Origin: Fragum whitleyi
Lineage: Eukaryota; Mollusca; Bivalvia; Cardiida; Cardiidae
Length of the DNA: 64,000 bases
NCBI GenBank assembly: GCA_948146395.1
Contig: OX411552.1
Span: forward strand, 9,133,686-9,197,685
Direction: 5' to 3'
The notes under the pieces are model-generated. The model ran no database searches and was not told the origin of the DNA. It saw only the letters and a list, made by a program, of their open reading frames with translations. This document shows, one piece after another, positions 31,196 through 43,208 of this stretch (positions within the stretch are counted from its first letter, which is position 1; every line of letters starts with the position of its first letter). Made by a program: the position numbers and the translations under genes.

Positions 31196-31884
31196 CTTGT
31201 AATGATTATTAACGTACAATAGCGTTTATAAACATGCATCAACATAGACAAATTAAGCTCCAGGACGGTTCTCTGAAATGGGCTGTTTAATAAAAACAGG
31301 TTGATCGATAATATCTTCCGAAATCGTTCGCTAAGTCGCCGCCTGTTTTGACGTTGATGGTCGCCAAATTATGTTTAAAAGTTGTCGAACTTATGAGTGT
31401 GCAATGAACCGTATGGCGTTATTCTATAAGGAATTAAAAATATAACCTCCACGACAAAACTGAGTGAAATGTAATTTTGTTAACGTATTATCAGGTCGTT
31501 AACTTAACTACGTCACAAAATTTGTTCAGCATTTGTATTGAACCAAATACTTAATATTTGGCAAATCGATTGTAACAAAATAAATCATCACTTAGTGTTG
31601 ATCCGCAACATAAGCAACGTGCTCAAACGAAAGTAACATTAAGCTTTAAGATGTCCGTCGACAGGGAAGTGATATTTTTCCCGAAATCAGGTGTTAAGTC
31701 ACCTCTTTTAGAGTTAATAAATTGACCTAAATTGTCGATATTTAACGTCCCATTTCCTGCAATTCGGCCAAAACCCGAATAAACGGGGATTTTTACTTTC
31801 GATTTAACTCAAAACCCTGGATATTTACTTTCTTTTAAACCAAAACTATTGGAAATTATCAATTTTCTCGTTCTTTCCCTTTCA
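31196..31884. other. Intergenic, nothing recognised
   Basis: No ORF of interest and no repeat family recognised. Confidence 0.4.
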
Positions 31885-32118
31885 ATCTGATTTGTTGGTA
31901 GCGCGTCGGACTGTCAATCTATAGGTCCCGGGTTCGATCCCCATGGGTTGATAATTGTAGACCTATCTGAGATAGAAGCTGGAGGCTAGGAAAGGATGTG
32001 ATGGTTGTACTGGTGACAGAAATACCAGGAATCCATTTTTAGGTGCGCCAACCTCCACAATATAACTGACAAAATGTTGAAAGCGGTGTTAAACTCCACT
32101 CAATCAGTCAATCAATCG
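31885..32118 (+). mobile_element. tRNA-derived SINE, copy 1
   Basis: Pol III promoter boxes are visible: A box TGGTAGCGCGTCGG (31897-31910) and B box GGTTCGATCCC (31931-31941). The body, GTAGACCTATCTGAGATAG, GGAGGCTAGGAAAGGATGTG and ACAGAAATACCAGGAATCC, is shared with the reverse copy at 36745-37003. It ends with GGTGTTAAACTCCACTCAAT. Confidence 0.82.
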
Positions 32119-32159
32119 CTCTTATTTAAAGGTTGCATAATGTTATTAAAGTCACTTAC

Positions 32160-32210
32160 GGAAACGAGACGACCTTTGTCAGACTGCGTGATCCACGCAG
32201 TCTGACAAGG
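32160..32210. repeat. Perfect palindrome on CAGACTGCGTG
   Basis: CTTTGTCAGACTGCGTGGATC-type arms: GTCAGACTGCGTGATCCACG followed by CAGTCTGAC. The same CAGACTGCG word marks family Y and several isolated sites (36705, 39660, 41330, 49316, 51225). Confidence 0.7.
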
Positions 32211-32470
32211 GACGAAACTTTCTGCTTTCTGAGTTTTTTCACTTAGAATGAGATTTTTTTTCTTTTTGGGGTGGGTGGGGGTTGAAATTAATCTCTGGTA
32301 AACGCTTCAGCTATATATTTTTCGTAAATATCTGTTTTATTTACGAAATCCCGCATTGTCCTTTTTGCTTAGAAGGCCGATTTAACTACGAAGTGAACAA
32401 AATTACTACACTAACGTCCGAAGTACTTTCAAGTTTACGGAAAAGTCCGAGCGATGTTCCGAATGTAATA

Positions 32471-32650
32471 CAGCTAACCACATCATGAGATTGACACTCA
32501 TCTTGATCACAACCGTTTAAAAGCATTCACTCAGCACTCAGCACTCCAATATTTCATTCCAAACACACACACTCCAATCACTCAAAGAGGCATTCGAATC
32601 GTTCTAAACGCTTCAAAAACGTTCAAAATGATCAATATTTCAATCAAATC
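32471..32650 (+). mobile_element. Family A MITE, left part only
   Basis: TA|CAGCTAACCACATCATGAGA with CACTCAGCACTCCAATATTTC and ATTCCAAACACACAC. Homology stops near ATGATCAATATTTCAATCAA. Confidence 0.72.
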
Positions 32651-32879
32651 GATCAACTAATTGCATGAAATTATTGGCTTTTCTAATCTTTTCGGGAAAG
32701 TGTTCAAGTTGGTGATATCTTCTTAGCTCAACGACCTTATGAACGAATGGAGAAGGAAAAAAATAGATAAATTTTCCAAAAACAAAGTTTCTGCAATACT
32801 TCGGTTGGGAAATAGGTCCAAAAAATAAAGGTCGATGTCCTGTCATTTCTAAATCTATAGACTAAAGCATTGTAAAATA

Positions 32880-33712
32880 TACTCAGTTCCAAAAGAAAGT
32901 GTGCACTTTTGAATTTTGAATATCTCAGAAATTAAACGACCTACCTTCATACAATTTAGCATGACGCTCCCCATGAGTATTTGCTAACGATATTTGAAAT
33001 AATAAATCACGCGGTGTGCAAACAATTTCTGCTAAGTAGCGACCTTTGATCTTGCATGTTTTGCATATGCATCACGCGTTCGATGTATATTTGGTCCGAA
33101 ATTGCGTTTTGTTTTATCATTGTGCCTCCCTCAGCTAATCATAAAATCACATCGTCATTGCAATTGCATATAATACAACTGTATGGTTTGACTTATAATT
33201 TTCGTGGATGAACATAATCGAACCTTGTCAGTTTCAGAACGTCAACAAAATTGATAAAGAGTTCATGTTCCGATAGAAATCGGGGGCGCCACCTTTTAAG
33301 GTTTATAAAGGGTAAATCGAGAGGTCATAGAACGCCTTAGCACTCTTCGATGACAAGTTACTGTCCTAACAACGTAGCAATTACTAACGTTGACGCCCAC
33401 GTAACGTCTGCAGGAATGATAAAATTTTGTTTTAAAATGGCTTGGGATGTCTCCTCAAACTCTACAGTGTAACATATGCTAATAGCTCTTGCAAGAGAAC
33501 AAGCTTTAAGGAGGTCAAATCTTAACGTTATACGTTCTGTTTTCAAGTATGCAGTATGCGATTCTTTGCAAAACTCTGATTTGACTTTTAATTTCAAAAA
33601 GATCTTATCTTAATAATTATTTCAATTTTATCCCATGAATGTCTTCCAATTTTGTGAAATTCAAGAAAATGCAAAAAAAATGAAAGTGCACACGTTCTCA
33701 TGGAACTCAGTA
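32880..33712. mobile_element. Mariner-like non-autonomous element, 833 bp
   Basis: TA-flanked ends: TACTCAGTTCCAAAAGAAAG..GTGTGCACTTTTG at the left, and the complement of CAAAAGTGCAC-type sequence ending TGGAACTCAGTA at the right. Inverted repeats are about 32 bp with a few mismatches. The internal reverse frame at 33358-33597 (79 codons) is open but shows no DDE/D transposase motif. Confidence 0.75.
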
Positions 33713-34789
33713 TAGAATTTAGTTCACAGGTTCATACTCGATAGGGGTTCACAACAGCCTAACATCAATCAATTTAAGTAAAGGTTACAGCGTTTTTCTC
33801 GCCGAAGGACTTGATGTTAAATGAAACTCATTCATATGTATTTAAACTTTATGCATGAAACAGGGATTTCCAAAACACGGTGAATAATGACAGGATAATC
33901 CTTTATTTCCGGATTAATTTGTGGTAAAACCCTTGGCACAAATTGAAAGAAATAACAAAGACATATTATGAGTCGCATGATATGCGGTTAACTGCCAAAA
34001 TTGGCAGGACCTCAAACACTTGTTTGCAAAGGGAAGAATTGTATCTAGAAAACGATAAAACACTCGAGTGACACACATGAGATCAATTTGCATTCCAATT
34101 TTTGTCTTCAATAAAAAGGTATGTGACAATAAATGAATTATGAAACAATTTCATGTGACCTTTTTTTAATGAATAAAAGAAATAACAGGATTGCAAAATC
34201 GCAATTCACAGACCAATCTTTACACTTGTTCTAAACGTTATAAAGTTGGCGTTACTATGACTCAATATTAGATCTAATCGTTTACGTCATACAATATTAT
34301 ATAAACATAATATGCATTTTGTCACAAATTGTTGTTCTATACGATGTTTTAAAACCGAAAACTGTAAACAGCTTTGGGATAAACTTTGTAGAACTTCAGT
34401 CAACTTTCAGAAAACTCTTAAAGCCGAAGAAGTCAGAAAATGCTAAAATACACATGTCGGCGAGCTAACAATAGTAAGTGATGATAATAACAATGATAAC
34501 AATAGTAATGATGTTATCGACCAACTAGAGGAAAATTCAGCACTTTCTATTCTTAGAATTGGTGATTTTTCACTACATACAACAATTTAAGATGTTTTCA
34601 AGGTTAATTTGGTTATTTCACTTTCCTGAAAGAACGGCCCAATTATTGCATCATTAGATGAAACATCTGGTTCGTGAGGTCAGCAGGCGCTTCTATTCTG
34701 TTCTTTTACATGACTAAAATGGGGAGGAAATAGCTCGCCCAAGCTTTCAAATGAGAGTTGGGTTTCAATGAACTGAGGCATAAAAACCA
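33713..34789. other. Intergenic, nothing recognised
   Basis: AT-rich, no gene, no repeat shared with the window. Confidence 0.4.
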
Positions 34790-35038
34790 TAGGCGTAACT
34801 ATGATTTCGAAAATTTTACGCACTCAGAAGGCAACTACCAAAAAATATATAGGAGAAAGGTGATATATGGACTGTGACTTGTGATTTGAGCGTTGGTGAA
34901 CAATCAAAACATCGTAACTACAGCTTGTATGCTGTAGTTACGATGTTTTGATAATTCATCAATGGATATTTTTCGAAAGAGGATTTATTTGTATTACGCA
35001 CTTGCGTCATGTGCGTAATGGAAGTCACGCCCTTGAAA
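34790..35038. mobile_element. Family E inverted-repeat element, copy 2
   Basis: The core TCAAAACATCGTAACTACAG and CTGTAGTTACGATGTTTTGA is a perfect inverted pair; outer parts are TACGCACTCAGAAGGCAACT and GAAAGAGGATTTATTTGTAT. Confidence 0.82.
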
Positions 35039-35407
35039 ATTCCTCTTTTGTAGAGCTCTTATGATAAATGTATCAGCTAATTTATCTAATATTTTATTTT
35101 GTCATTTAGTAATCGGAAGACAACATAACTTCGCAAATACAGTTTATTTACACTAGAAGTTACGAGGTTCTGTCGCAAACCGACAATTTCAAGTGTTATC
35201 AATACGAGTCCTAGATAAAGTTTTGAACGGGATTTCCAGTTAGCCGTAACAAGTTTGGGCACAGTATATAAGTTTACTTATTCATTGACAAAATCAATCT
35301 ATTGTTTAAATCATGAATATAAATAAAACTTGCAATATGACTGCTCAAAAATCCTCGATATGAGATAAGAAAGGTTCTATTCAAACTCTGTCAAAGTAAT
35401 AACATGT

Positions 35408-35685
35408 ACATAGGCATTACTAGGATTTTGGAATCTATACGCACTCAGAAGGCAGTCCCCAACGAATAGCCTGGGATAAAGGCGATATATGGACTGTGAC
35501 AAAAAGTGAATTTCCACTCAAAGAGTGCTCGTCCACTCACCTTTTTCATGATATGAGCGTCGTTAAATAACCAAAACATCGTAAATAAGCTGTAGTTTCG
35601 ATGTTCTGATCATTCATCAACGATATTTTTCGAAAGAGGATTTATTTTTATTACGTACTTGCGTAATGGTTGCTACGCCCTTGAT
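35408..35685. mobile_element. Family E inverted-repeat element, copy 3
   Basis: Same order as the copy at 34790 and in the same orientation about 620 bp away, with an inserted CTCAAAGAGTGCTCGTCCAC segment. The core is slightly decayed: ACATCGTAAATAAGCTGTAG. Confidence 0.8.
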
Positions 35686-35865
35686 GTACGATTCCAATGA
35701 TTTGTACGATGGCCATGTAATAAAACTTGGCAATAGCGGACAACATCAATAGTAAGTACAAGTGCCATCCCTCGGCTCAGGAAATGTCAATTAATATTTG
35801 TCACCATGTCAATAAACGTAACCTTTACAAGAAGCGTCGTTTGTGTGATGTCGTCTATGATTCTA

Positions 35866-36015
35866 CACGGTAAGTAATATCGTGAAATTGACATTCATGC
35901 CGTCAAAACCATTCATAATCGCTCGCTCAGCCCTCCAATCTACACATTCAAAAAACGCACTCAAATTAACCAGACCGTTCCGAAATCGTTCTAGACACTT
36001 AGTAATCTTTAGATT
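35866..36015 (+). mobile_element. Family A MITE, left part only
   Basis: GGTAAGTAATATCGTGAAATT, CGTCAAAACCATTCATAATC and GCTCAGCCCTCCAAT. Homology ends near CTAGACACTTAGTAATC. Confidence 0.65.
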
Positions 36016-36029
36016 ATTTCTGTCAAATT

Positions 36030-36280
36030 TGATGAAGGGGTGAGTTCAACCCCGAGTTCTCTAGTACATACAACTGTTTCATTATCCAAATTTTGTCAGA
36101 TTGGATACAAAATAGCCTATATGACAAACAGGCAATTGCTTCATTTTCCCATTGAAGTTATAGTATAACCCGGCTATATTTTGTGTAGTGACAAACAGGC
36201 AGTTGTTTCATAGTCAAAATTTTGTCATATAGGTTATATCATAACCTATATGTCAACATTTTGACTACGAAACGACGGCC
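36030..36280 (+). repeat. Local repeats of a GACAAACAGGCA motif
   Basis: ATGACAAACAGGCAATTG at 36121 and GTGACAAACAGGCAGTTG at 36189 repeat with about 67-bp spacing. A short palindrome, TATAGGTTATATCATAACCTATA-type, follows at 36229-36251. No function recognised. Confidence 0.5.
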
Positions 36281-36744
36281 CGTGTTTCTATTGAATACTC
36301 AAGCAAACTATCAACTCTACCATAGAGGCAGTGAAGTTACTGGTTTTGTATGAAATACTAGAACCACAACCTAACAATATAATAGTCTTGGCCTTAAAAC
36401 TATGTGTGTCCCGGTATTTCCGTGTTTATGCAGGACTTTATGCGGTCGATAGTGCGTAATTATTGACACTTTGTCGTCAAGACGTTCTTAACATTCAATC
36501 TGACTCTTTTCTGAAATACCTTTTTTTCTGTTGAATGTTAAATGTCGTTCCGCAGACACTTTCGACTGTGTTAAGAAGTATTAATCTGTTTTAATATATG
36601 GGCCACTCGGAGAAGAAAAAAAGGTGTAATTAACATCACGCACAATACGCTATCGCTAGAGACTGACATCTGCAAAGCTGCGAGTGAAAACTGGTCGGAC
36701 TGCGTGGATGCCTATGCTTATTTCATCATAGATAGATTTTTGTT

Positions 36745-37003
36745 TGAATGGTTTTTACGTCGCTTTCCGAACAATTTCGCAGCACCTTACAATAGATTCC
36801 TGGGATTTCTTTCACCTGTAGCCTAGGCCTACTACCATTACACCCTTACCTAGCCTCCGACTGCTATCTCACATAGATTTACGATTATCTACCCTTTGGT
36901 GAGAGACAGACGTCGGAAAGGATATTTGCCGCCACCGAGGAACAAACCCACGACTTCCAGATTGGAAGTCTTATGCCTAGCCAACTGCGCTATGGTGGCG
37001 GCC
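36745..37003 (-). mobile_element. tRNA-derived SINE, copy 2, with tRNA-like head
   Basis: On the - strand the head (37002-36928) folds like a tRNA: the 9-bp acceptor GCCGCCACC/GGTGGCGGC, A box TAGCGCAGTTGG, an anticodon-type stem GACTTC/GAAGTC and B box GGGTTTGTTCC. The body matches the SINE at 31885 (GGAGGCTAGGTAAGGGTGTA, GAAATCCCAGGAATC). Confidence 0.83.
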
Positions 37004-37263
37004 AGCATAAATAGAAATTATATGCAATTATTCAATTCGTCGCCTTTGTCATAAAAGTTATAAATTTCGTCGGTTTTAGAAAAAAAGATGTTATAAGGGT
37101 TTTTTTCGAAAAGGGAAAGAAAAATAAATTTTAAACTAGATAAAAGTCCCATTTCTGTAGATTTGTTAGGCAGTATAAATCATCCTTTGTATAGAATTTC
37201 CCCTTCTTTTGAACGGGGATTATTTTCGTTATTCGTCAAGAACAATGTCGTGTTCGCCGTCCA

Positions 37264-37393
37264 GCCTTGCGTTCATGATGACAAAACGGTGCAAACAGTT
37301 TTCCTATTATACCCCGCTTTGCACGTGCACTTGCGTGCAAAGCGGGGTATAATTGGCAACCTGTTTGCGAAGTCTCGTCATCTTGAACGCAGG
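37264..37393. mobile_element. Family B hairpin, near-perfect copy
   Basis: TTATACCCCGCTTTGCACGT and ACGTGCAAAGCGGGGTATAA-type arms are exact complements around the TGCACTTG loop; outer arms GATGACAAAACGGTGCAAAC and GTCTCGTCATCTTGAACGCA. Confidence 0.9.
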
Positions 37394-37552
37394 GCTCTTT
37401 TTGTAAAATAAGTTCATTCTGGTATGGCTGTTTTCATAATTTTTTTGTGCGTATTAATTGGCTGAACTTAGATTTCATCTTTCAATGAAAACGATTTTGA
37501 GTACGCAGCTAAATTATATGCTAGCGAGACAAATAGTACCATAAGAAATCTG

Positions 37553-37671
37553 TCCTGTATTCAGAATGACAAAACGGTGCAAACAGTTTGCCAATTATAC
37601 CCCGCTTTACACGAAAGTTCACGTGCAAAGCGGGAAACAATTAGAAAACTATTTGCACCGTTTTGTCATTC
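37553..37671. mobile_element. Family B hairpin
   Basis: GAATGACAAAACGGTGCAAA and TTTGCACCGTTTTGTCATTC are exact complements; the centre is slightly decayed (CGCTTTACACGAAAGTTCAC). About 160 bp from the previous copy. Confidence 0.88.
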
Positions 37672-37673
37672 AA

Positions 37674-38818
37674 CTTTGGTAATCTTTGTATTTATTATTT
37701 GTTAATATTGAATTATAAAGAGTGAGGATCGTACCCCTTTTTTTATTAATGGAGGTTTGAAACTAAAAACATAATCGCACTTGTCTACCTTGGCTTATTT
37801 GACCCGAATTTGACCTCTGTGGAAAAAAATGATAAAATAACAATAACCGACATATTTTATCAATTAACAAAATAATATTACATTCAATACCGCTTGTTAT
37901 TCATTCCTATGAAAGCATGTGCAAAGCCGAGTAGGAACAATCAGTATTTTATTCATCTAAATAGTAGATTCGGGTCAATAAAACTGTGCTATATAATATG
38001 ATAAAGTTGCAAAGCCCTGGTTTCTCGAACCTTTGCATGTGGTTTAAAGCTGCTCTTTCACATATTTGGAAATTATAATGTTTGATTTTTTTTTGTAAAA
38101 TAAATCGGGAATTGAGACTTAATCGTGTAGAAAACTCTACAATAATAAGATTTGATCTGGTAAGGCAAAGAAAAAAAGACAGATATTCCTGAATTTAGCG
38201 GAAATCCATTCTGAAAAAAAAAAAAAAAATAGAGCGACTACTTACGCCTAAAAGGATATTTTTTTAAATTTTGAGTAAACTATTAATGCATGCAATTCTG
38301 ATTGTTTCTCCCATTCAATCTCAGGTGAAGGTTAAAGTATTTGTGAAACTTCATATCGAAACATGCGAAAAGGGAAACATTTTACATGAAAATTAACAAA
38401 TTCGTAATTCATAGACTGGACTATGATGTAAATAGACTGGTTCCATCACTGACCATGCCGCTCCGAACATTCAAGCTAAATTTTCTTCTTCTTCTTTTTT
38501 TTTTAAATAAGTTGTTGTTAGTATCATACCCATGTGCGATTCTTTAAGATTGGAAAATGCAAAAAATTCCGAATCTTAGAGCCAGTTTATTATTTTTCTA
38601 TGAAGAACTGTGAAAGAACAGCTTTAAAGTTATAACCTCGATATTATTTTATCTCGTAGATTACATGGGAAAAAATGGTCACCATTCTGAAAATTATTTT
38701 TCAATTAAATGCCGATAATTTTTGCAATGGAAATTAAAAAACAATGATTTTATCATTTCTTAAAGAAATGAATCATCGATAGGGTTTTCAAGAAAAGAAC
38801 TGGGGCTAGTTTCACCAA
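37674..38818. other. Intergenic, nothing recognised
   Basis: No gene. Poly-A run at 38214-38229. No shared repeat seen. Confidence 0.4.
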
Positions 38819-38987
38819 AACATTTAAGACGCATTTTTGTCTTACCGATGACTTACGACATATTCAGGACAAAAATCACATTTCGCAAGTCTATCAAATA
38901 TAAATAACTATGTAAAGTGATTGTTGTTGTTACTGTTTCGAATGTAATCAGTAAGACAAAAATACGTCTTAAATGTTTTGATGAAAC
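38819..38987. mobile_element. MITE-like element with 37-bp inverted ends
   Basis: GTTTCACCAAAACATTTAAG..GCATTTTTGTCTTAC at the left matches the reverse complement of the right end with two differences. 169 bp, single copy recognised. Confidence 0.82.
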
Positions 38988-39394
38988 TTCCATCAGCGGA
39001 CAAACGTCCTTATCGACACGTCATAATACATGTATTTGGTTTGCCATGGTTCTGAGCGATCAACAAAATAGCAAACATGTATTTGATGATTAAGCCTTGA
39101 AAAACAATTTTCTCTTTTTATATAAAATACACCCATATTTGGTAAGATTTGGAGATTAAAAGTGTACGCCCTTCAATCAGTGAAGTGTTATATTTAAGTA
39201 GCCAAACACGCAAAAAGGGACCATGATTTAGGTATGCGGTTTCGTACAATGAATATTTGAAAGATTAAATGGATCCAGCGTAGGTCAATCGTGTTTCGTA
39301 ATTCGGAAATGATCATATTGAATATATAATAAGATATAATTCATGATCAATCTTTATTCAGAAAATATGCTGAATACGAATATCGGCGGTCTTT
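38988..39394. other. Intergenic, nothing recognised
   Basis: No gene or clear repeat; a weak CAAAAAGGGACCATGA word near 39210 resembles family Y ends. Confidence 0.35.
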
Positions 39395-39643
39395 GGGCCC
39401 GATTTACTTAACATCTCACAATCATTTTTTATGTTAGTCAAAAATTAAAGTTGCATCTACAGTACTAACTAAATATGGTATTCTGCATTGCAATATCTCA
39501 TTGGAATCGTCTTCTAAAGACGATTCAAATGAGATATTTCACATGAGAGAATCTTGCAATAAATGACAACACCAGGTACGATTTTTTTTGTATTTTGACT
39601 TACGATAAATTTGTTCGTAAGAAGTTTAGTGAAACGTGCCCCT
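39395..39643. mobile_element. Family H inverted-repeat element, copy 2
   Basis: GGGCCCGATTTACTTAACAT at the left and GTAAGAAGTTTAGTGAAACG at the right; the centre ATCTCATTGGAATCGTCTTC and its complement form a strong stem. Confidence 0.82.
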
Positions 39644-40321
39644 GGTCAGTCGGCGCAATCCGCGCAGTTTGACCATGGTTGACACAGGGATTTTTTATCA
39701 TATCATATTCAAGATCTTATTTCTATTATTTTCAAGGTTTAAATGTAGGCCAAGTGCATGTCTGTATATAAATAGAATATTTTGTATACTGATATATGTA
39801 CTAGAAATTTCCGCCATGTAATTTAACCTACGCCACATACAAACAGGGAATTCCCATTGGAAAACTCTAGCATAATATCTCGATAAACAAGATATTTTTG
39901 TTAGTATTTGCTGATCAGTATAACGTCAATCCTAATTTTCGTATCAATGGGCGTGTCTAGGAAACCAGTGTGTTTTTAGTTGTTGTTGTTTTAAGTGTGA
40001 GTCCTTTTTAGGGTTTTTTTTTTTTTTGTTTGTTTGTTTGTTTGTTTCAGAACACTTTCCAAATTGCTCAACAATTTTTGATAAGACCAAATCACTCCGA
40101 TTATTTTCATTGGAACAAGTTTTATATAGAAGAACTGAATGTCATTTCAACGCATAAATTTTACACTACAATATAGTTTATAATTATCAAAAAGCCTGTT
40201 TCTGTGATGTTTAAGAAATCTCAAAAGGAGAAACATCTTGTTCGCGTCTCCTGGTCTGAATACGTTCTTCTAGTATCTACACGTATTTTGTCGAAGCGAC
40301 CTTTGAGCAAACACGCATGCA
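39644..40321. other. Intergenic, nothing recognised
   Basis: Poly-T and TTTG microsatellite at 40018-40047; otherwise nothing recognised. Confidence 0.4.
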
Positions 40322-40449
40322 GCCCTGCGTTGAAGATGAAAAGGTTAGCTAAACAGCAAATTATACCCTACTTTGCATGTGCGTTTGCCTGCAAAGCGGG
40401 GTATTAGTTTTACAACTTTGCAAACTCTTTGGCATCCCAAACGCAGGCC
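40322..40449. mobile_element. Family B hairpin
   Basis: CCCTGCGTTGAAGATGAAAA, TATACCCTACTTTGCATGTG, CCTGCAAAGCGGGGTATTAG and CATCCCAAACGCAGG. Mid arms have diverged. Confidence 0.8.
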
Positions 40450-40662
40450 AGATGCGTACACATTGTCAAATAGTGATCGTGAGCAAGAGCTTTAGGATCC
40501 TAGAAAATGTTGTTGCATTTAAATAAAAAAAGAAAGTTCTAAGATGAGAACCCGACGCCCCGCATGCAAGAGGCGTTTCAATGACACAATCGGAACATTT
40601 TCAGCCAATCTGTTTAAGGATCGTAGATTGGTCGAAGGTCTTCCGAATGTCTATAACCAGTC

Positions 40663-40793
40663 CTGTGTTCAGGATGTAAAAGCGTACTGCGAGCGCTTTG
40701 AGATGAAACCCCGCTTTGCAAGTGCACATGCGTGCAAAGCGCGGTATCATTTCGAAAGCGCATCGCTAACGTTTTCATCTTGAACGCAAGGCA
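40663..40793. mobile_element. Family B hairpin, GAGCGCTTTGAGATGA subfamily
   Basis: CTGTGTTCAGGATGTAAAAG, GAGCGCTTTGAGATGAAACC and complementary ATCATTTCGAAAGCGCATCG. The mid-arm sequence differs from the CGGTGCAAACAG copies yet still pairs. Confidence 0.85.
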
Positions 40794-41798
40794 GTTCTCT
40801 CTCAAGAGCACCTCCGTCAACTTAGGAGAGAAAGGACTACATCATAGAAGACAGGTTACCGTGACAATTCTTCACCCGGCTGTCTCCGACAGTCGGCACA
40901 AGTTCTTATCCTGAGGATACCGTCGACATCTCCTTGCATACACTTTTAGGTGAAACGCATCCTTTACAAAGCTTCGTATGAATTTCACGAATCATTGCTT
41001 ATCAATTATTTACCATATTACAATTTTGAAAAAGTGCTGGACCCGATATACTTTTTACACTATTATGCTTATGTTTCGTGTGATTTCAAATAGATTCCTT
41101 TTTCCTAAACGCGTCACATTTTATCGGTTATCATTTGGCTATTTGTATTTATGATGCTTCATGAGAAAAGGGACCGTAATTGACCTCCTGAATAAAAACA
41201 TATTTAAAAAAAGATAGTGGGACCTTACAGACGGCAAAAAGTGGATGAACATTGGAAGTAAAATAAGGTAGGTAGAATCACCATTCCAGGTTAACCTACA
41301 TCGACCCCGGTGATTCAGCACTGTCCGCGCAGTCTTTGTTCGTTTCTTTTCGTCCAAAGGCAATGAATTTTGCTTTTTAAATCGGACTGTGAATCAGTCG
41401 ATTTATATATACCGTTTTCCAGAAATCCAGTCTGTTTGACTCAGTACATTTTTACCATTATCTTCTGAGCAATGTATTCAAACCAAATTATGTGTTTTCA
41501 AACACCGAAGAAACGGCCTTTTCAGTCACAATCTACAAACTTTCTTTTTATCTTATTTACTTTTCGACAAATAGAGAAGAGGCTTATACAAAATTTGATG
41601 TAATTTGCGCTTTTAGTAATTACCAGATAGTATTTTCAGTGTTTATAACAAGATTTTCGGTTGAGTAAAGGAATTGAAACATACAATAGGTTAACCGTAT
41701 AATAAATTTGTAGCACTTACAATATTACTGCTCTGGTGTTTTTCTCGAACGGTCATTTACCAGTTGTAGGGCTGACAACCAATCAAATTCTGTTATGA
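40794..41798. other. Intergenic, nothing recognised
   Basis: No gene. A GAGAAAAGGGACCGTAATTG word at 41161 and GTCCGCGCAGTCTTTG at 41323 suggest a decayed family Y relative. Confidence 0.4.
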
Positions 41799-42480
41799 TT
41801 ATCACTCGGTCAAACCCCACGCGTAAATTCAGACCACGTGGTAGATGCAAATGGACATCGTCTGCTCGAAATGTGTCAATTAAGTTGTTTGTCATTGGTC
41901 AATAGTCGTCTGCACTCAAACAGGGAGCGTGGGAAGTTTACTTTTTGTTCGCATGGTGGAATGAGTACTGTTGACTATGTGTTAACAAATAGAAATAATT
42001 TTGTCATTTTGAAATACATTGTATTTGATTTCAATGAGCACTCTGATCACGCTCCAATCCTATTTTCAATAAATTCAAATTTGAGTATGAAGAAAAATTA
42101 TTCAAAAACAAATAAACCGACAAAAACATACGATTAACTGATATAGGATAGCAGTAAGAGCGATTTATTTTTAGAACAACTCATGAATAATCATAGAGTG
42201 CTGCTAGATTTAATCGATTGGTCAGAAACCAAAGATATAAATAGCATAGTTGGCGATTTCACGTGTTTCTTGAGGGAAAATGCATTTATAGTATTTGGGA
42301 AAACCCAATGCTTAAAATACAAACATGTTGGTAATCAAAATTGTAAATTGTTTAATGAAAAAATGTTTGTTGCTAAACAGGCTTTTAAACTCATAGAGGG
42401 AGGAATAATATTAACAGACAAGCTTTTAGCTTGGCGCGTGCTCATTATAACAACGTTAAAAAAATCTGCTAAGAAATAAT
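41799..42480 (+). pseudogene. Degenerate LINE fragment, endonuclease C-terminal part
   Basis: One frame gives VDANGHRLLEMCQLSCLSLV, RGKFTFCSHGGMSTVDYVL and HSDHAPILF, matching the end of the apurinic-type endonuclease of non-LTR retrotransposons (the SDHAPI motif). After stops near 42135-42180 the same frame continues with MNNHRVLLDLIDWSE and NEKMFVAKQAFK, typical of the linker to reverse transcriptase. RT itself is missing and the 5' part is absent, so this is a dead 5'- and 3'-truncated piece. The group (CR1/RTE/other) is not determined. Confidence 0.75.
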
Positions 42481-42846
42481 TTAGACTAGCAGAGGGCTAT
42501 CGAATCAGCAAACTTTCAAAATCGGACCCACGAGGTTGGATGAGCTGGCGATGTCCCCGAAAAGATGGAGTGTTAAGACAAAAACTCACAAATTGGGCAA
42601 AGATTTTACCAACTTTTATTGTCCAAATTTGAGCCCTTTAGATTGGCGAACTATTGCACTATCCCAGCCTCTCAATGGTGTCCTATTTACAGTGCTGACA
42701 GCACTTTGATTTTTGTGACGAGTCATAAATGATTCGTTGTCACAATGTATGTTAATGTAAATGCGAACTATCGAGTGACTTATAAGATCGACAAATACGA
42801 TTGTTTGAACAGGGGTTTTACGCCTTTATCTTTCACTCATATCATT

Positions 42847-43165
42847 TTATCTTATAACTATACAAATATCCGTATGATAACATCCCGTATGATATTTTTT
42901 ATGATATCACATAGTTATTTTTAGAACATGATATAATGTGGTTATTTTTAGAAACTTGCATTTCAGTTAGAAACGCCGACGAAAACAAGACAAATATAGG
43001 TTATAAGATAAATATAATACGTACTAAGTGTATTATATGAAAAAAATATCAAACTCGGTTGTGAGAATTGATAATTGTCTCGGCAGAGCCTCGACAATTT
43101 TCAATTCTCCCAACCTCGTTAGATATTTTTTTTCATATAATACACTAAGTACGTATTATATATAT
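42847..43165 (-). mobile_element. Family C element, copy 3 (reverse)
   Basis: The tail comes first (ATGATATTTTTTATGATATC, AACTTGCATTTCAGTTAGAA), then the palindrome GTACTAAGTGTATTATATGA ... TCATATAATACACTAAGTAC with CGGCAGAGCC at its centre. Followed 44 bp later by a family A MITE. Confidence 0.83.
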
Positions 43166-43208
43166 ATCATGCCGAAGTTCACTATTTCATAATGGTACTT
43201 CCTGGATG

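Noticed and set aside
33358..33597. 79-codon reverse frame as a transposase
   Set aside because: No DDE/D motif or helix-turn-helix seen; kept only as unexplained interior of the mariner-like element.
36928..37002. Functional tRNA gene on the - strand
   Set aside because: Folds well, but the anticodon loop is irregular and the sequence runs directly into a SINE body shared with 31885-32118.
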